Source: CAYXTW01 sp964452645 (GTDB lineage Bacteria > Zixibacteria > MSB-5A5 > GN15 > PGXB01). From it: a DNA stretch of 64,000 nucleotides. Position numbers and translations under genes: made by a program. The stretch lies in NCBI GenBank assembly GCA_964452645.1, contig CAYVMO010000002.1, positions 1 to 64,000 on the forward strand, in the 5' to 3' direction. The notes under the pieces are model-generated. The model did not search any database. It worked only from the letters and a program-made list of their open reading frames with translations, and had not been told where the DNA came from. Positions 34,698 through 43,899 of the stretch are shown here, in pieces; position 1 is the first letter of the stretch; every line of letters starts with the position of its first letter.

Positions 34698-35669
34698 ATG
34701 AGTATAAGCAGCAGAGATTCATTACAGTTTATACTACTTTCAGTGGTTTTGCTGATAGTACCTATGTTTATATTCCCGGCGCGATTCGGATTGGAGCTTG
34801 GTTTCGGCTCCGTTACATATGCCCTGGTTGAAATTGTCATATATACGATAGTTTTTTATTTTTTCCGTCCTTCTGTAACGACACTCCATTTATTTCAGGG
34901 TGTCGGTCTGGCGTTTCTTTATCGGATAGTGATGAGTTCGGTGTTCGGTTTACTTATTGCGATTATGTACGGCGTCGACTTCGGCGTTGCAATAACCCTG
35001 GGTGTTTCGCGATATCTGCCAGCTATACTAATTTACGTTCTGGCGGCGCCGTTTATAATAAAGCCATTTTACATGGCGTTTACGACTGATTCGGCCGAGA
35101 GACAGCGCTCGCATGGGCGTGAAAGCCGCCCGATACGCCCGGCGGTCAACCGGCAAGTGAAATCGTCCATCCGTCCGATGGCGATAACTCGCCCGGCCCG
35201 GGCAGGCACCGAGATTTCATCGGCTGATTCCGGCAATGCAACGGCGGTCGGATTTGATACTAACGGATTCGAAAGAGCGGTCAAATACCTGGGTGAGCAT
35301 CACGCCGTCGAATTGGCGACAGTCGTGGACAGCGAGGGTTTGACCCTCGCGACTTTCAAACGGGGCGAAATCGATCCCGAACAGTGGGCGCCGTTTTCGC
35401 TGTTATTTCAGGAATCCAATGAACGGGTTTTAAACCGCAAAGGGGAAAATACGAAACTGGATCAGCTACGCCTTTCATTCAATGATTTGAGAATAGAAAT
35501 TACAAACATAAAAGACTTTAGCCTGTTTGTACTGTCCGACCGTGAAGATGACGATCTTCTGAAAATCAGGATAGTACAAGCGACAGACATGATAAGGAAA
35601 TATTCATCCGAACGCTACGGCAATTTATTGTCGGCGGTCACGGAGGAGCAACATGTATCAAATACTTGA
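34698..35669 (+). CDS. Membrane protein with C-terminal Roadblock-like domain
   Basis: A 323-residue protein. Four to five hydrophobic segments (FILLSVVLLIVPMFIFPARF, ALVEIVIYTIVFYFF, LYRIVMSSVFGLLIAIMYGV, YLPAILIYVLAAPFIIKPFY), a basic, Pro-rich linker (ERQRSHGRESRPIRPAVNRQ) and a Roadblock-like C-terminal part (ERAVKYLGEHHAVELATVVD, SEGLTLATFKRGEIDPEQW). It could anchor the Roadblock/MglA complex to the inner membrane. Its end overlaps the next Roadblock gene by 17 bases. Confidence 0.7.
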   Translation: MSISSRDSLQFILLSVVLLIVPMFIFPARFGLELGFGSVTYALVEIVIYTIVFYFFRPSVTTLHLFQGVGLAFLYRIVMSSVFGLLIAIMYGVDFGVAITLGVSRYLPAILIYVLAAPFIIKPFYMAFTTDSAERQRSHGRESRPIRPAVNRQVKSSIRPMAITRPARAGTEISSADSGNATAVGFDTNGFERAVKYLGEHHAVELATVVDSEGLTLATFKRGEIDPEQWAPFSLLFQESNERVLNRKGENTKLDQLRLSFNDLRIEITNIKDFSLFVLSDREDDDLLKIRIVQATDMIRKYSSERYGNLLSAVTEEQHVSNT

Positions 35670-35994
35670 AGATCTGAATAAAACCAGCGGGATCACCGGT
35701 TCCATGATTGTCGGCAATGACGGTATCGTCATCGCCGCCGATCTGGATACTTCCCTTGAAGAAGAGACTATCGGAGCGCTGGCGGCATCAATAACGAGTA
35801 ACATCAGGAAATCGATGGACCGGCTGCAGCAAACTTCGCTGAAGCAGGTTACCATCGAAGCGGCGTCGGGCAAATTATTTTTGGCCGGCGGTGATGTCGG
35901 GATTCTGGTGGTTACCGCCCAGCGGGAAGTTAATATCGGGTTGATTCGCCTGGAGATTAAGAATGCCCTTTCAAGAATGAATAAAAACAATTAA
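35653..35994 (+). CDS. Roadblock/LC7 domain protein (MglB-like)
   Basis: A 113-residue protein made of a single Roadblock domain (LNKTSGITGSMIVGNDGIVI, AADLDTSLEEETIGALAASI, ASGKLFLAGGDVGILVVTAQ). It has the MglB length and is the closest to a true GAP partner. It lies inside the operon, 14 bases before the MglA-like GTPase gene and overlapping the membrane Roadblock gene. Catalytic or asymmetry-determining residues cannot be judged by eye. Confidence 0.85.
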   Translation: MYQILEDLNKTSGITGSMIVGNDGIVIAADLDTSLEEETIGALAASITSNIRKSMDRLQQTSLKQVTIEAASGKLFLAGGDVGILVVTAQREVNIGLIRLEIKNALSRMNKNN

Positions 35995-36008
35995 CCAGCA
36001 AGGGAATC

Positions 36009-37253
36009 ATGGTATCAATAAATTATGCAACTCGTGAGGTCACCTGTAAAATTGTATATTACGGACCGGGTCTTTCGGGGAAAACCACCAATTTGATATA
36101 CATCCATAAGAAGGTTCCGGCCAATACCAAAGGCAAAATGATTTCGCTGGCGACTGAAGCGGACAGGACACTGTATTTCGATTTCCTGCCGATTAATATC
36201 GGTACTATAAGTGGATTTGCCGCTAAATTCCAATTGTACACGGTCCCCGGTCAGGTTTATTATAATGCAACGCGGAAACTGGTTCTTCGCGGTGTGGACG
36301 GTCTTGTCTTTGTGGCCGACAGTCAGGCCGATAAGATGGACGAGAACATCGAATCATTGACCAACATGAGGGAAAATATCGAGGAGTACGGTTATAATCT
36401 CGATGAAATACCGGTAGTGATTCAGTACAATAAACGAGACCTGCCCAATGTTCTCTCCGTCCCGGAGCTGGATGCCAAGTTAAATACTAAAGGTTGGGCA
36501 TCATTTGGAGCCGAGGCGGTGAACGGAGCCGGCGTTTTCGATTCGTTAAAGATGATAATTAAACTGGTTCTCGAAAAGGCCAAACAGGGGCAGAAATCAA
36601 AACCGAAAGCGGAGAAAAAAGCCTCACCGACTCCGGTGGCCAAACCGGAACCAATTGCCGAGAAGCCGATGGCGTCGACGCCGTCGACGGGAGCGGCGAG
36701 AGAATCTGTTCCCGAACCGCAACCGGTTGTCAGCGGCTCTGCTGAGACAGCTGGATCCCGGGTAGCGCCGAAAGTTAAGGAACACGTGAAAACGGCTGCG
36801 GAAGCGGCGGCCCCGACCGGTCAAATCCGTAGCCCGGCTTATGATCGGGAAGGATCGGGCGGAGAACCGGACAAAAAGGAACCGGTCTCATCCAGCGACG
36901 TTCCGCCAATGAATAAGGATATTGTGAGTACGACAGACGATATTAATCAGATACCATCCGACGTGAAGGAGGATGCGCGGGGAGCCGAGGTGGGGCAAGA
37001 AACAGCTCGCGTGACTTCGGCTCAGGCGCGACCGTTTCCCGGCAGTCGAAGAGAGCGCCGGATTACGGTATCCGATTTCCTTCCGTCATCCCGGGAGGAT
37101 GGAATGGAAGAGATTGATGAGGGATCTGAAACAGATAATGTAAAAAAGGAAACAGCCGCAGAATCGAATTTGCCGTCACCGACAATGGCGCCGTCTAGTC
37201 GATTGATAAAAAAGAAACGAGGTTTCTTTAAGCGGCTTTTTGGAATTAAATAA
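36009..37253 (+). CDS. mglA: MglA-like small GTPase with a long C-terminal tail
   Basis: A 414-residue protein; the first 195 residues are an MglA-type Ras-like GTPase: P-loop YYGPGLSGKTTNL (residues 18-30), switch II TVPGQVYYN (78-86), and NKRD (141-144). MglA proteins are about 195 residues; here some 200 extra residues follow, rich in Pro, Ala, Glu and Ser, ending in a basic amphipathic segment (LIKKKRGFFKRLFGIK). MglA establishes cell polarity for pilus and gliding motility in Myxococcus. The tail is probably a flexible arm that attaches to membrane or partner. The operon places it between Roadblock genes and pilB. Confidence 0.88.
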   Translation: MVSINYATREVTCKIVYYGPGLSGKTTNLIYIHKKVPANTKGKMISLATEADRTLYFDFLPINIGTISGFAAKFQLYTVPGQVYYNATRKLVLRGVDGLVFVADSQADKMDENIESLTNMRENIEEYGYNLDEIPVVIQYNKRDLPNVLSVPELDAKLNTKGWASFGAEAVNGAGVFDSLKMIIKLVLEKAKQGQKSKPKAEKKASPTPVAKPEPIAEKPMASTPSTGAARESVPEPQPVVSGSAETAGSRVAPKVKEHVKTAAEAAAPTGQIRSPAYDREGSGGEPDKKEPVSSSDVPPMNKDIVSTTDDINQIPSDVKEDARGAEVGQETARVTSAQARPFPGSRRERRITVSDFLPSSREDGMEEIDEGSETDNVKKETAAESNLPSPTMAPSSRLIKKKRGFFKRLFGIK

Positions 37254-37271
37254 GTTAAGGAGGTGCCTTCG

Positions 37272-37760
37272 GTGAGTGATGATGACCTGATCATTTATGA
37301 AGAAGAGATCGAAAAAATCGATCTGGTACTATCCAAGATGTTAAAGGGGGCAGAAGCCAAGTGCGCCTTACTGGTGGACAAGGATGGTCATCTGATTACT
37401 CGGCAGGGGTTTACTCATTCTCTTGATACCACGGCCCTGGCGGCTCTTCTGGCCGGGTCGTTTGCATCCACAAAAGAAATCGCCCGATTGGTCGGAGAGT
37501 CTGAATTTTCGGTTTTATTCCACCAGGGTAAAAAGGATCATATCCATATGTCTCTGGTGGGTGACCGATCCATATTGGCGGTTGTTTTTGACGACCGTAC
37601 AACGATTGGAATGGTTCGCCTTTACGCCAAAGAAGCAGCTTCGGAGCTGGCAAAAATAATCGCTTCGGTGAGGTCAAGCTCGCGGGAGAGCCATGCAGGT
37701 TTATCCGATGAGTTTGCCACCACGGCCGGTGATAAACTGGATGACATATTTCAAGATTAG
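37272..37760 (+). CDS. Roadblock/LC7 domain protein with extra N- and C-termini
   Basis: A 162-residue protein. N-terminal acidic helix (YEEEIEKIDLVLSKMLKGAE), Roadblock core (AKCALLVDKDGHLITRQGFT, FSVLFHQGKKDHIHMSLVGD, VVFDDRTTIGMVRLYAKEA) and an acidic C-terminus (SDEFATTAGDKLDDIFQD). GTG 37272 is preferred over GTG 37263 because AAGGAGG then stands at a normal distance. It is the fourth Roadblock-type gene of the operon, downstream of the GTPase. The following 133 bases before pilB hold only a weak short frame. Confidence 0.8.
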   Translation: MSDDDLIIYEEEIEKIDLVLSKMLKGAEAKCALLVDKDGHLITRQGFTHSLDTTALAALLAGSFASTKEIARLVGESEFSVLFHQGKKDHIHMSLVGDRSILAVVFDDRTTIGMVRLYAKEAASELAKIIASVRSSSRESHAGLSDEFATTAGDKLDDIFQD

Positions 37761-37893
37761 TGAGACGACCGAGTATTCACAATAGGCAGCGCGGTTCGTT
37801 GCCGCCATACGGATGGTCGCCATAGCACGGATAATTTCAATTATGTGGATGGCTGCCACTCTTGCGGAAATCTTAACATCCTGGAATAAATAG

Positions 37894-39588
37894 ATGTCGG
37901 CAGAATTAGGAGCAATGCTGGTCAAGGCGGGGAAGATCACGCAGGAACAGCTTGATCTAGCCCTTGACCTGGTAAAAAATGATAATAGGAAATTAGAGCA
38001 GGCGCTTCAGTCGATTGGGGCGGTGACTTCCGAAGATGAAATTACGGCCTTTATCGGAAAACAGCTCAATATGGGCACGTTGCGCCTGGCCGACGTTGAA
38101 CTAAATCCGGAAATTGTCCAGCTTATTCCTGTCGATATTGCCAGAAAATTTAATGTTATCGCTGTTTCAAGGCTGGGCAAAAATCTCATTGTCGCTATTT
38201 CCGACCCGAATAATATATATGTTCTCGATGCCGTCAAGTTTATTACCGGCTGTTCGATACAACCGGTTATTTCGCCTGAAAAAGCAATCCAGAAGGCTAT
38301 TCAGACTTATTATAAGGATGTCGATGGTTTCTCGGAAATGGTCAAGGGTCTGGAGGACGACACCAGTCTTGAGGTCGTCGCGGCCGAAGACGAGGGGCCG
38401 TCGGTGGCCGATCTGCAATCCGCGATACAGGACAAGCCGTTGGTTAAACTGGTCGATTCCATCATCGCCGACGCCATCAGATCGGGGGCATCGGATATTC
38501 ATTTTGAAACGTATGAAAAGAGAATCAGGGTGCGATTCAGAGTCGACGGCGATTTGAAGGAGATGGCGCCGATTCCGTTTAAGTACCGTGCGGCGATTGT
38601 TTCGCGTCTGAAGGTAATGTCCGACCTTGATATTTCCGAACGAAGGCTTCCGCAGGACGGTCGCGTAAAAATCAAAATTCAGGATCGCACGGTCGATTTG
38701 CGTGTCTCGGTGCTGCCAACCATATTCGGCGAAAAAGTGGTCATGCGTATCCTTGATCCCAAAGCGTTGATGGTTGACATGACGAAGCTCGGATTTACCA
38801 AGGCTTCATTAAAGCGCTTCGACGAAGCGATTCATCTACCTTACGGGATCATTCTTGTGACCGGCCCGACCGGTTCCGGTAAAACGACAACGCTGTATTC
38901 GGCTCTGAAACAGATTAATAAGGTTGATGTCAATATTATGACGGCTGAAGACCCGGTCGAGTTTAACTTCGACGGCATCAATCAGGTTTTGGTTCGATCC
39001 GAAATAGGTTTGACTTTCGCATCGGCGCTAAGATCGTTTTTACGGCAGGACCCCGACATTATCATGGTCGGTGAGATTCGTGACGGGGAAACGGCTGAAA
39101 TTGCCATCCGCGCGGCGCTCACCGGTCACCTTGTCTTTTCGACCCTGCATACCAACGATGCACCGTCTTCGATTTTGCGTCTGATCGATATGGGGATACC
39201 CAATTATCTTGTCGCCGGTGCTACGCGATTGATTATGGCCCAAAGAATGACGCGCAAGATTTGTCAGGTTTGTAAGGAAGAAATCTCCCTAACCCAGGAG
39301 CAGATCGAAGCGCTTGGAGTTCCCGAGGCGATGCTGAAAGATTTAAAAGCCTTTAAGGGCCGGGGGTGCAATGAATGCAATAATACAGGGCAATCGGGCC
39401 GAAGCGGTATATTTGAAGTCATGCCGATTTCACATAATATCGAGAGAATGATTCTGGCCAGCGCCAGCGAAAGCGAACTCCAGGAACAGGCTATCAAAGA
39501 AGGGATGCTTACGCTGCGAATGGCGGCGGTCGATAAGATGATTAGCGGTATGATCTCGGTTGAAGAGGTTTTCGCGACCACCTCATAA
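37894..39588 (+). CDS. pilB: Type IV pilus assembly ATPase PilB
   Basis: A 564-residue GspE/PilB-family ATPase. N-terminal T2SSE_N domain (GAMLVKAGKITQEQLDLALD), IHFETYEKRIRVRFRVDGDL, Walker A GPTGSGKTTTLYSAL, Asp box, Walker B DPDIIMVGEIRDGETAEIA, His box STLHTNDAPSSILRLIDMG, and zinc-binding CQVCKEE...CNECNNTGQSGR. It powers pilus extension. 133 bases after the last Roadblock gene and followed by pilT and pilC. The pilin and secretin genes are not in the window. Confidence 0.95.
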   Translation: MSAELGAMLVKAGKITQEQLDLALDLVKNDNRKLEQALQSIGAVTSEDEITAFIGKQLNMGTLRLADVELNPEIVQLIPVDIARKFNVIAVSRLGKNLIVAISDPNNIYVLDAVKFITGCSIQPVISPEKAIQKAIQTYYKDVDGFSEMVKGLEDDTSLEVVAAEDEGPSVADLQSAIQDKPLVKLVDSIIADAIRSGASDIHFETYEKRIRVRFRVDGDLKEMAPIPFKYRAAIVSRLKVMSDLDISERRLPQDGRVKIKIQDRTVDLRVSVLPTIFGEKVVMRILDPKALMVDMTKLGFTKASLKRFDEAIHLPYGIILVTGPTGSGKTTTLYSALKQINKVDVNIMTAEDPVEFNFDGINQVLVRSEIGLTFASALRSFLRQDPDIIMVGEIRDGETAEIAIRAALTGHLVFSTLHTNDAPSSILRLIDMGIPNYLVAGATRLIMAQRMTRKICQVCKEEISLTQEQIEALGVPEAMLKDLKAFKGRGCNECNNTGQSGRSGIFEVMPISHNIERMILASASESELQEQAIKEGMLTLRMAAVDKMISGMISVEEVFATTS

Positions 39589-39742
39589 GGATGGCCGGCA
39601 TTCTTTATTTCCGCCAAATTCATTAATTATCAAAGGGTTATAAGAACCCGGGATTAATTTCATCATCAAGATTACGTCCAATTTTCCGATATAAAGAATG
39701 ATGAAATACCTGTAATGGAGCTTTCGATAATTAGGAGAAAAA

Positions 39743-40831
39743 ATGGTCGGCTTACGCGAACTTTTGGAAGAACTGGTAAAGCTGGATGCTTCCGATCTGC
39801 ATTTGACAGTCGGAGCACCGCCCGTGGCAAGAGTTGACGGCAAACTCGTTAGAATGCAATATGATATTTTGACGCCCGACGACACCAGAAAACTGGCCTA
39901 CTCGATCATGAACGAAAAGCAAAGATTAAAATTTGAAACGACCAGCGAGCTTGATCTTTCGTTCGGTATTGCCCAGATGAGCCGCTTCCGGTGCAATGTT
40001 TTCATGCAAAGAGGAAATGTGGCTGTTGCCTTAAGGCAGATTCCATATAAGATTAAGACTTTCGAAGAATTAGGTCTACCCAAGGTGGCCTCTGAACTGG
40101 CCATATTACCTCGCGGATTGGTTCTGGTAACCGGGCCGACCGGCTCGGGAAAATCGACGACACTGGCCGCTATTATTGATAAAATAAATAAGGAAAGACC
40201 TTGTCATATTATCACGGTTGAAGACCCAATTGAGTATCTTCATCGGCATCAGACTTCAATCGTCAATCAACGAGAAGTATTCAGCGATACGAAGTCATTT
40301 GCCAGTGCATTAAAGTATGCCTTGCGAGAGGATCCGGATGTCGTTCTGGTCGGCGAGATGCGCGACCTTGAAACAATTGAAGCAGCTCTGAGCATATCGG
40401 AAACCGGCCATTTGGCTTTTGCTACGCTTCATACTAATTCGGCATCGGAGTCGATAAACAGAATAATTGATGTTTTCCCAACCAATCAGCAGCAGCAATC
40501 CCGCATTTCTCTGTCTTTCAGCTTACAGGCAGTTATTTCGCAGTGTCTGATTCCTAAAATTGGCGGGGGACGTGCTCTATCTCTGGAGTTGCTGATTTGT
40601 ACTCCGGCCATAAGAGCACTTATCAGAGATGATAAAATCCACCAGGTGTACAGTATGATTCAATCGGGGCAAAAATATGGTATGAAGACGATGAATCAAT
40701 CGCTGGCCGATTTATGTAACACCGGAAAAATAACTATAGGCGATGCCATGGCTTTTAGCTCCAATATGCAAGAACTAAATGAAATGTTAGCAGGAAACAA
40801 ATCACCGGCGATGGCGAAATATGCCGGTTGA
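39743..40831 (+). CDS. pilT: Type IV pilus retraction ATPase PilT
   Basis: A 362-residue retraction motor. ELVKLDASDLHLTVGAPPVA, Walker A GPTGSGKSTTLAAIID, EDPIEYLH, Walker B DPDVVLVGEMRDLETIEAA, and the PilT-type C-terminal AIRALIRDDKIHQVYSMIQS (AIRNLIRE motif). Retraction drives twitching and DNA uptake. 154 bases after pilB, with AGGAG eight bases before ATG. pilC follows after 14 bases. Confidence 0.95.
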   Translation: MVGLRELLEELVKLDASDLHLTVGAPPVARVDGKLVRMQYDILTPDDTRKLAYSIMNEKQRLKFETTSELDLSFGIAQMSRFRCNVFMQRGNVAVALRQIPYKIKTFEELGLPKVASELAILPRGLVLVTGPTGSGKSTTLAAIIDKINKERPCHIITVEDPIEYLHRHQTSIVNQREVFSDTKSFASALKYALREDPDVVLVGEMRDLETIEAALSISETGHLAFATLHTNSASESINRIIDVFPTNQQQQSRISLSFSLQAVISQCLIPKIGGGRALSLELLICTPAIRALIRDDKIHQVYSMIQSGQKYGMKTMNQSLADLCNTGKITIGDAMAFSSNMQELNEMLAGNKSPAMAKYAG

Positions 40832-40845
40832 GAAAGGTTTAAGAT

Positions 40846-42042
40846 ATGCCTGTATTTGAATATAAGGGAAAAACAGTGGCCGGAGCTCCGGTTCAGGGCG
40901 AACTCAACGCCAAAACCCGCGAAGAACTCGAACGAATACTCAGGCGAAACCGAATTATGGTTTCGACGATTCGCAAGAAACCGACGGAACTGAAAATTAA
41001 GTTGGGAACGGGCGTAAAAAAGGTCGAGATATCTCGATTCACGCGGCAGTTTGCAACCATGATCGGGGCGGGGCTGCCGATGGTACAGTGTCTTGAAATT
41101 ATGGCGGCTCAGGTCGAGAATAAAGAACTTGCCCGCGTAATCGGTTCCGTTAAGGAATCGGTTCAAGGCGGTTCGACTCTGGCTGATGCCTTGGCGCGGC
41201 ATAGTAAGATTTTCGATCAATTGTACACTAATATGGTTGAAGCGGGTGAAATGGGGGGTGCGCTCGATAGCATTTTGGTCCGCCTGGCAGTTTATCGTGA
41301 AAAAGCGGACGCTCTTGTACGAAAGGTCAAAGGGGCTCTGATCTATCCGGCCGTTATCAGTGTGGTGGCTGTGGGCGTCACGACGGCAATGTTGGTCTGG
41401 ATCGTGCCGGTTTTCGCCAATATGTTCAGTTCGCTGGGAGCCGAACTCCCGGAGCCGACACAGGTTATTCTGGGTATTAGCGGTTTTCTGCAGAGTAATT
41501 TCGTTTATATTTTAATCGGCTTATTATTTGGTGTAACCGGGTTCATTTTCTGGATCAGAACTCCCAAGGGGCGGGCGATCTTTGATGCAATGTTGCTTAA
41601 AGCGCCGATTTTCGGGAATCTTGTCAGAAAATCGTCGGTGGCCAGATTTACCAGAACGCTGGGGACACTGCTATCATCCGGTGTCTCAATTCTGGATGCG
41701 CTTGATATAACGGCCAAAACGGCCGGGAATACGGTCATTGCCGCTGCTATCAAAAAGTCGGTGTTTGCCATTGCCGAAGGTGATACAATCACCGGCCCGT
41801 TAAAAGAATCGGGCGTTTTTCCGCCCATGGTGACGCAGATGATATCTGTCGGTGAAAAAACCGGCGGTCTGGATGAAATGCTTCAGAAGATTGCCGATTT
41901 CTATGACGAGGAAGTTGATGAGGCGGTCAGCGCTCTGACGTCGGTAATTGAGCCGATCGTCATCGTCATTATGGGTATCATAATCGGCGGCATTATGATT
42001 GCGATGTACCTACCGATGTTCGACATTATAGGTAAAATATAA
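40846..42042 (+). CDS. pilC: Type IV pilus inner-membrane platform protein PilC
   Basis: A 398-residue protein with two T2SSF domains (EISRFTRQFATMIGAGLPMV; SVARFTRTLGTLLSSGVSIL) and three main membrane segments (YPAVISVVAVGVTTAMLVWI, FVYILIGLLFGVTGFIFW, IVIVIMGIIIGGIMIAMYLP). It is the platform that links pilus assembly to the PilB and PilT motors. A perfect terminator follows 18 bases after the stop, closing the operon. Confidence 0.94.
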   Translation: MPVFEYKGKTVAGAPVQGELNAKTREELERILRRNRIMVSTIRKKPTELKIKLGTGVKKVEISRFTRQFATMIGAGLPMVQCLEIMAAQVENKELARVIGSVKESVQGGSTLADALARHSKIFDQLYTNMVEAGEMGGALDSILVRLAVYREKADALVRKVKGALIYPAVISVVAVGVTTAMLVWIVPVFANMFSSLGAELPEPTQVILGISGFLQSNFVYILIGLLFGVTGFIFWIRTPKGRAIFDAMLLKAPIFGNLVRKSSVARFTRTLGTLLSSGVSILDALDITAKTAGNTVIAAAIKKSVFAIAEGDTITGPLKESGVFPPMVTQMISVGEKTGGLDEMLQKIADFYDEEVDEAVSALTSVIEPIVIVIMGIIIGGIMIAMYLPMFDIIGKI

Positions 42043-42060
42043 AACTAAAGAACTTAGCTC

Positions 42061-42090
42061 GGGCGCCCGGATGGGCGCCCTTTTATTTTT
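42061..42090 (+). terminator. Rho-independent terminator of the pilus operon, touching the next start codon
   Basis: GGGCGCCC (42061-42068), loop GGAT, GGGCGCCC (42073-42080), then TTTTATTTTT to 42090. The next ATG is at 42091, so the T run forms the entire upstream region of the kinase gene. Confidence 0.93.
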
Positions 42091-43791
42091 ATGAGTGTAC
42101 GACCCATATCAATCAAAGCCGGATTATTGCTTTCGCTTCGCCTGACGACCTATGTCCTGGTTTCGGTAATTGTCATATATTGGGTACGATATCCACATTT
42201 ACTAAGAGTACCATTTATTGCCTATTCACTTATGACTTTGTCTTTACCGATCCTATTTATTCTGAGAAAATGGCTGGATACGGATTTTCTTATCAAGTCG
42301 ATGCACTTTATTCAAATAATTCTCGAGATTACGGTCGTTATCGGCATAATTTATATCACCGGCAACGTAAGTTCAGCCTTTTCGGCTCTATTTATTCTGA
42401 CTATCATTTCGGCCGCCCTGGTTACCAACCTGGCGGGAACGCTCGTTGTTGCATCGTTAATATCCATTTCATATGCTTACGTGGTCTGGTTCGGGCTTTC
42501 GGTATACGGTGTTCCCAACTCATCAAGCAGGGCGCTGGAAGCGATTTTTTCGTCGCCGGATGCCGCCTTTTATAACATCTTTCTGCATGTTCTGACGTTT
42601 TTCCTGGTCGCATTTGTTTCCGGTTTTCTGGTCGAGCGTTTAAAAAGTAAAGACAGGGAGCTGGCCGACGCATCACAGGCTTTGAAGCTGGCCAAGCTTG
42701 AAACGGATGATATTCTACGGCATATAAATTCGGGGTTGCTGACGATAGATAAAGAAGGCAAAATTATATTTTTCAACCGCGCCGCCAAAGAAATCCTCGG
42801 GTTCGAAGGAGCTGAGGCCAGAGGGCGTGATTTCAGGGACGTTTTTTACGGCCGTATGCCCTACCTGGCCGAGAATCTGGCGGAAGTGCTGAGGAGTCGC
42901 AAACAAAATCCGAGAAGTGAAATTGAAATAACCGACCGCGAGGGGCGCAAAATCCCATTGGGAATATCGACTTCGCTGCTGATTGATGCAAGTGAAAGTA
43001 TCAGGGGCGTAATCGCTATTTTTCAGGACTTGACCGAAACCAAACAGTGGGAAGAAAAAATCAGGGCGGCCGATAAAATGGCGGCTGTCGGTGAACTTTC
43101 GGCAGCCATTGCTCATGAAATCAGAAATCCGCTGGCGGCTATTTCGGGATCGGTCGAGGTGTTAAGGGGTGAACTGGAAGTCGCTGATGAAAACCGGCGT
43201 CTGCTCGATTTAATTGTCAGAGAATCAAATCGTCTGAATAATATCTTATCGGATTTCCTGCTTTTCGCGCGAAGCAAACGTGTTGCCTTTACGCGCGTCG
43301 AGTTGTGTCATCTTGTCAGCGATGTGGTCGAGGTCATCAGGCATCACCCTTCGTACAGACCGGATATATCGATTAAAGTCTCCAGCGAGGAATCATTCGT
43401 TTACGTTTTCGGCGATGAAGATCAAATCAAACAAATTCTTATCAATCTTATTGTTAATGCCTGCGAAGCCATCGGAAATAAACCGGGCGAGATCAAAATC
43501 AAGATTGAAATTGATAAAGACAATCTGGTAATCTTAAAGGTGGCCGACAATGGTCCCGGAATAAATGACGAGGTTGTCTCCAGAATCTTTACACCTTTCT
43601 TTTCGACCAAAAAAGAGGGAACCGGTCTGGGATTGGCGATCGTTCAACGCCTGGCCGGCAATCTCGATATTGAGTTATCGATCCGGAGCGAAATAGGCAG
43701 GGGGGCGGCGTTTATCCTGAATTTTCATCGTGTTCCGGCCAATCAGCAGATTATTTCCAAACGGGAAGAGCAATCGGCACATTCAATTTAG
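42091..43791 (+). CDS. PAS-domain sensor histidine kinase (PilS-like)
   Basis: A 566-residue kinase. Several N-terminal membrane segments (TTYVLVSVIVIYWVRYPHLL, VVIGIIYITGNVSSAFSALF, VLTFFLVAFVSGFLVER), a PAS domain (ILRHINSGLLTIDKEGKIIF), the H-box IAHEIRNPLAAISGSVEVL with His342, and HATPase motifs (DEDQIKQILINLIVNACEAI, VADNGPGI, GTGLGLAIVQRLA). Layout resembles PilS, which with PilR controls pilin transcription, but no response regulator gene is adjacent. The ATG lies directly on the terminator T run and has no Shine-Dalgarno. Confidence 0.85.
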   Translation: MSVRPISIKAGLLLSLRLTTYVLVSVIVIYWVRYPHLLRVPFIAYSLMTLSLPILFILRKWLDTDFLIKSMHFIQIILEITVVIGIIYITGNVSSAFSALFILTIISAALVTNLAGTLVVASLISISYAYVVWFGLSVYGVPNSSSRALEAIFSSPDAAFYNIFLHVLTFFLVAFVSGFLVERLKSKDRELADASQALKLAKLETDDILRHINSGLLTIDKEGKIIFFNRAAKEILGFEGAEARGRDFRDVFYGRMPYLAENLAEVLRSRKQNPRSEIEITDREGRKIPLGISTSLLIDASESIRGVIAIFQDLTETKQWEEKIRAADKMAAVGELSAAIAHEIRNPLAAISGSVEVLRGELEVADENRRLLDLIVRESNRLNNILSDFLLFARSKRVAFTRVELCHLVSDVVEVIRHHPSYRPDISIKVSSEESFVYVFGDEDQIKQILINLIVNACEAIGNKPGEIKIKIEIDKDNLVILKVADNGPGINDEVVSRIFTPFFSTKKEGTGLGLAIVQRLAGNLDIELSIRSEIGRGAAFILNFHRVPANQQIISKREEQSAHSI

Positions 43792-43899
43792 ACGTTAATC
43801 AAAGAAATCGTTTTACCCCGCTTATTTGTGCTTGATTTTCGACCTTTATTGTATAACTTATACGTTTTGTGGTTGAAAAAAAATAATAGGAAACGACAT

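Noticed and set aside
37761..37893. Small ORFs between the last Roadblock gene and pilB (plus-strand 26 codons; minus-strand frame 37701-37940)
   Set aside because: No ribosome site and no family match; the hydrophobic composition arises from repeated GCC/ATA/ATG codons in one frame. Left as unproven.
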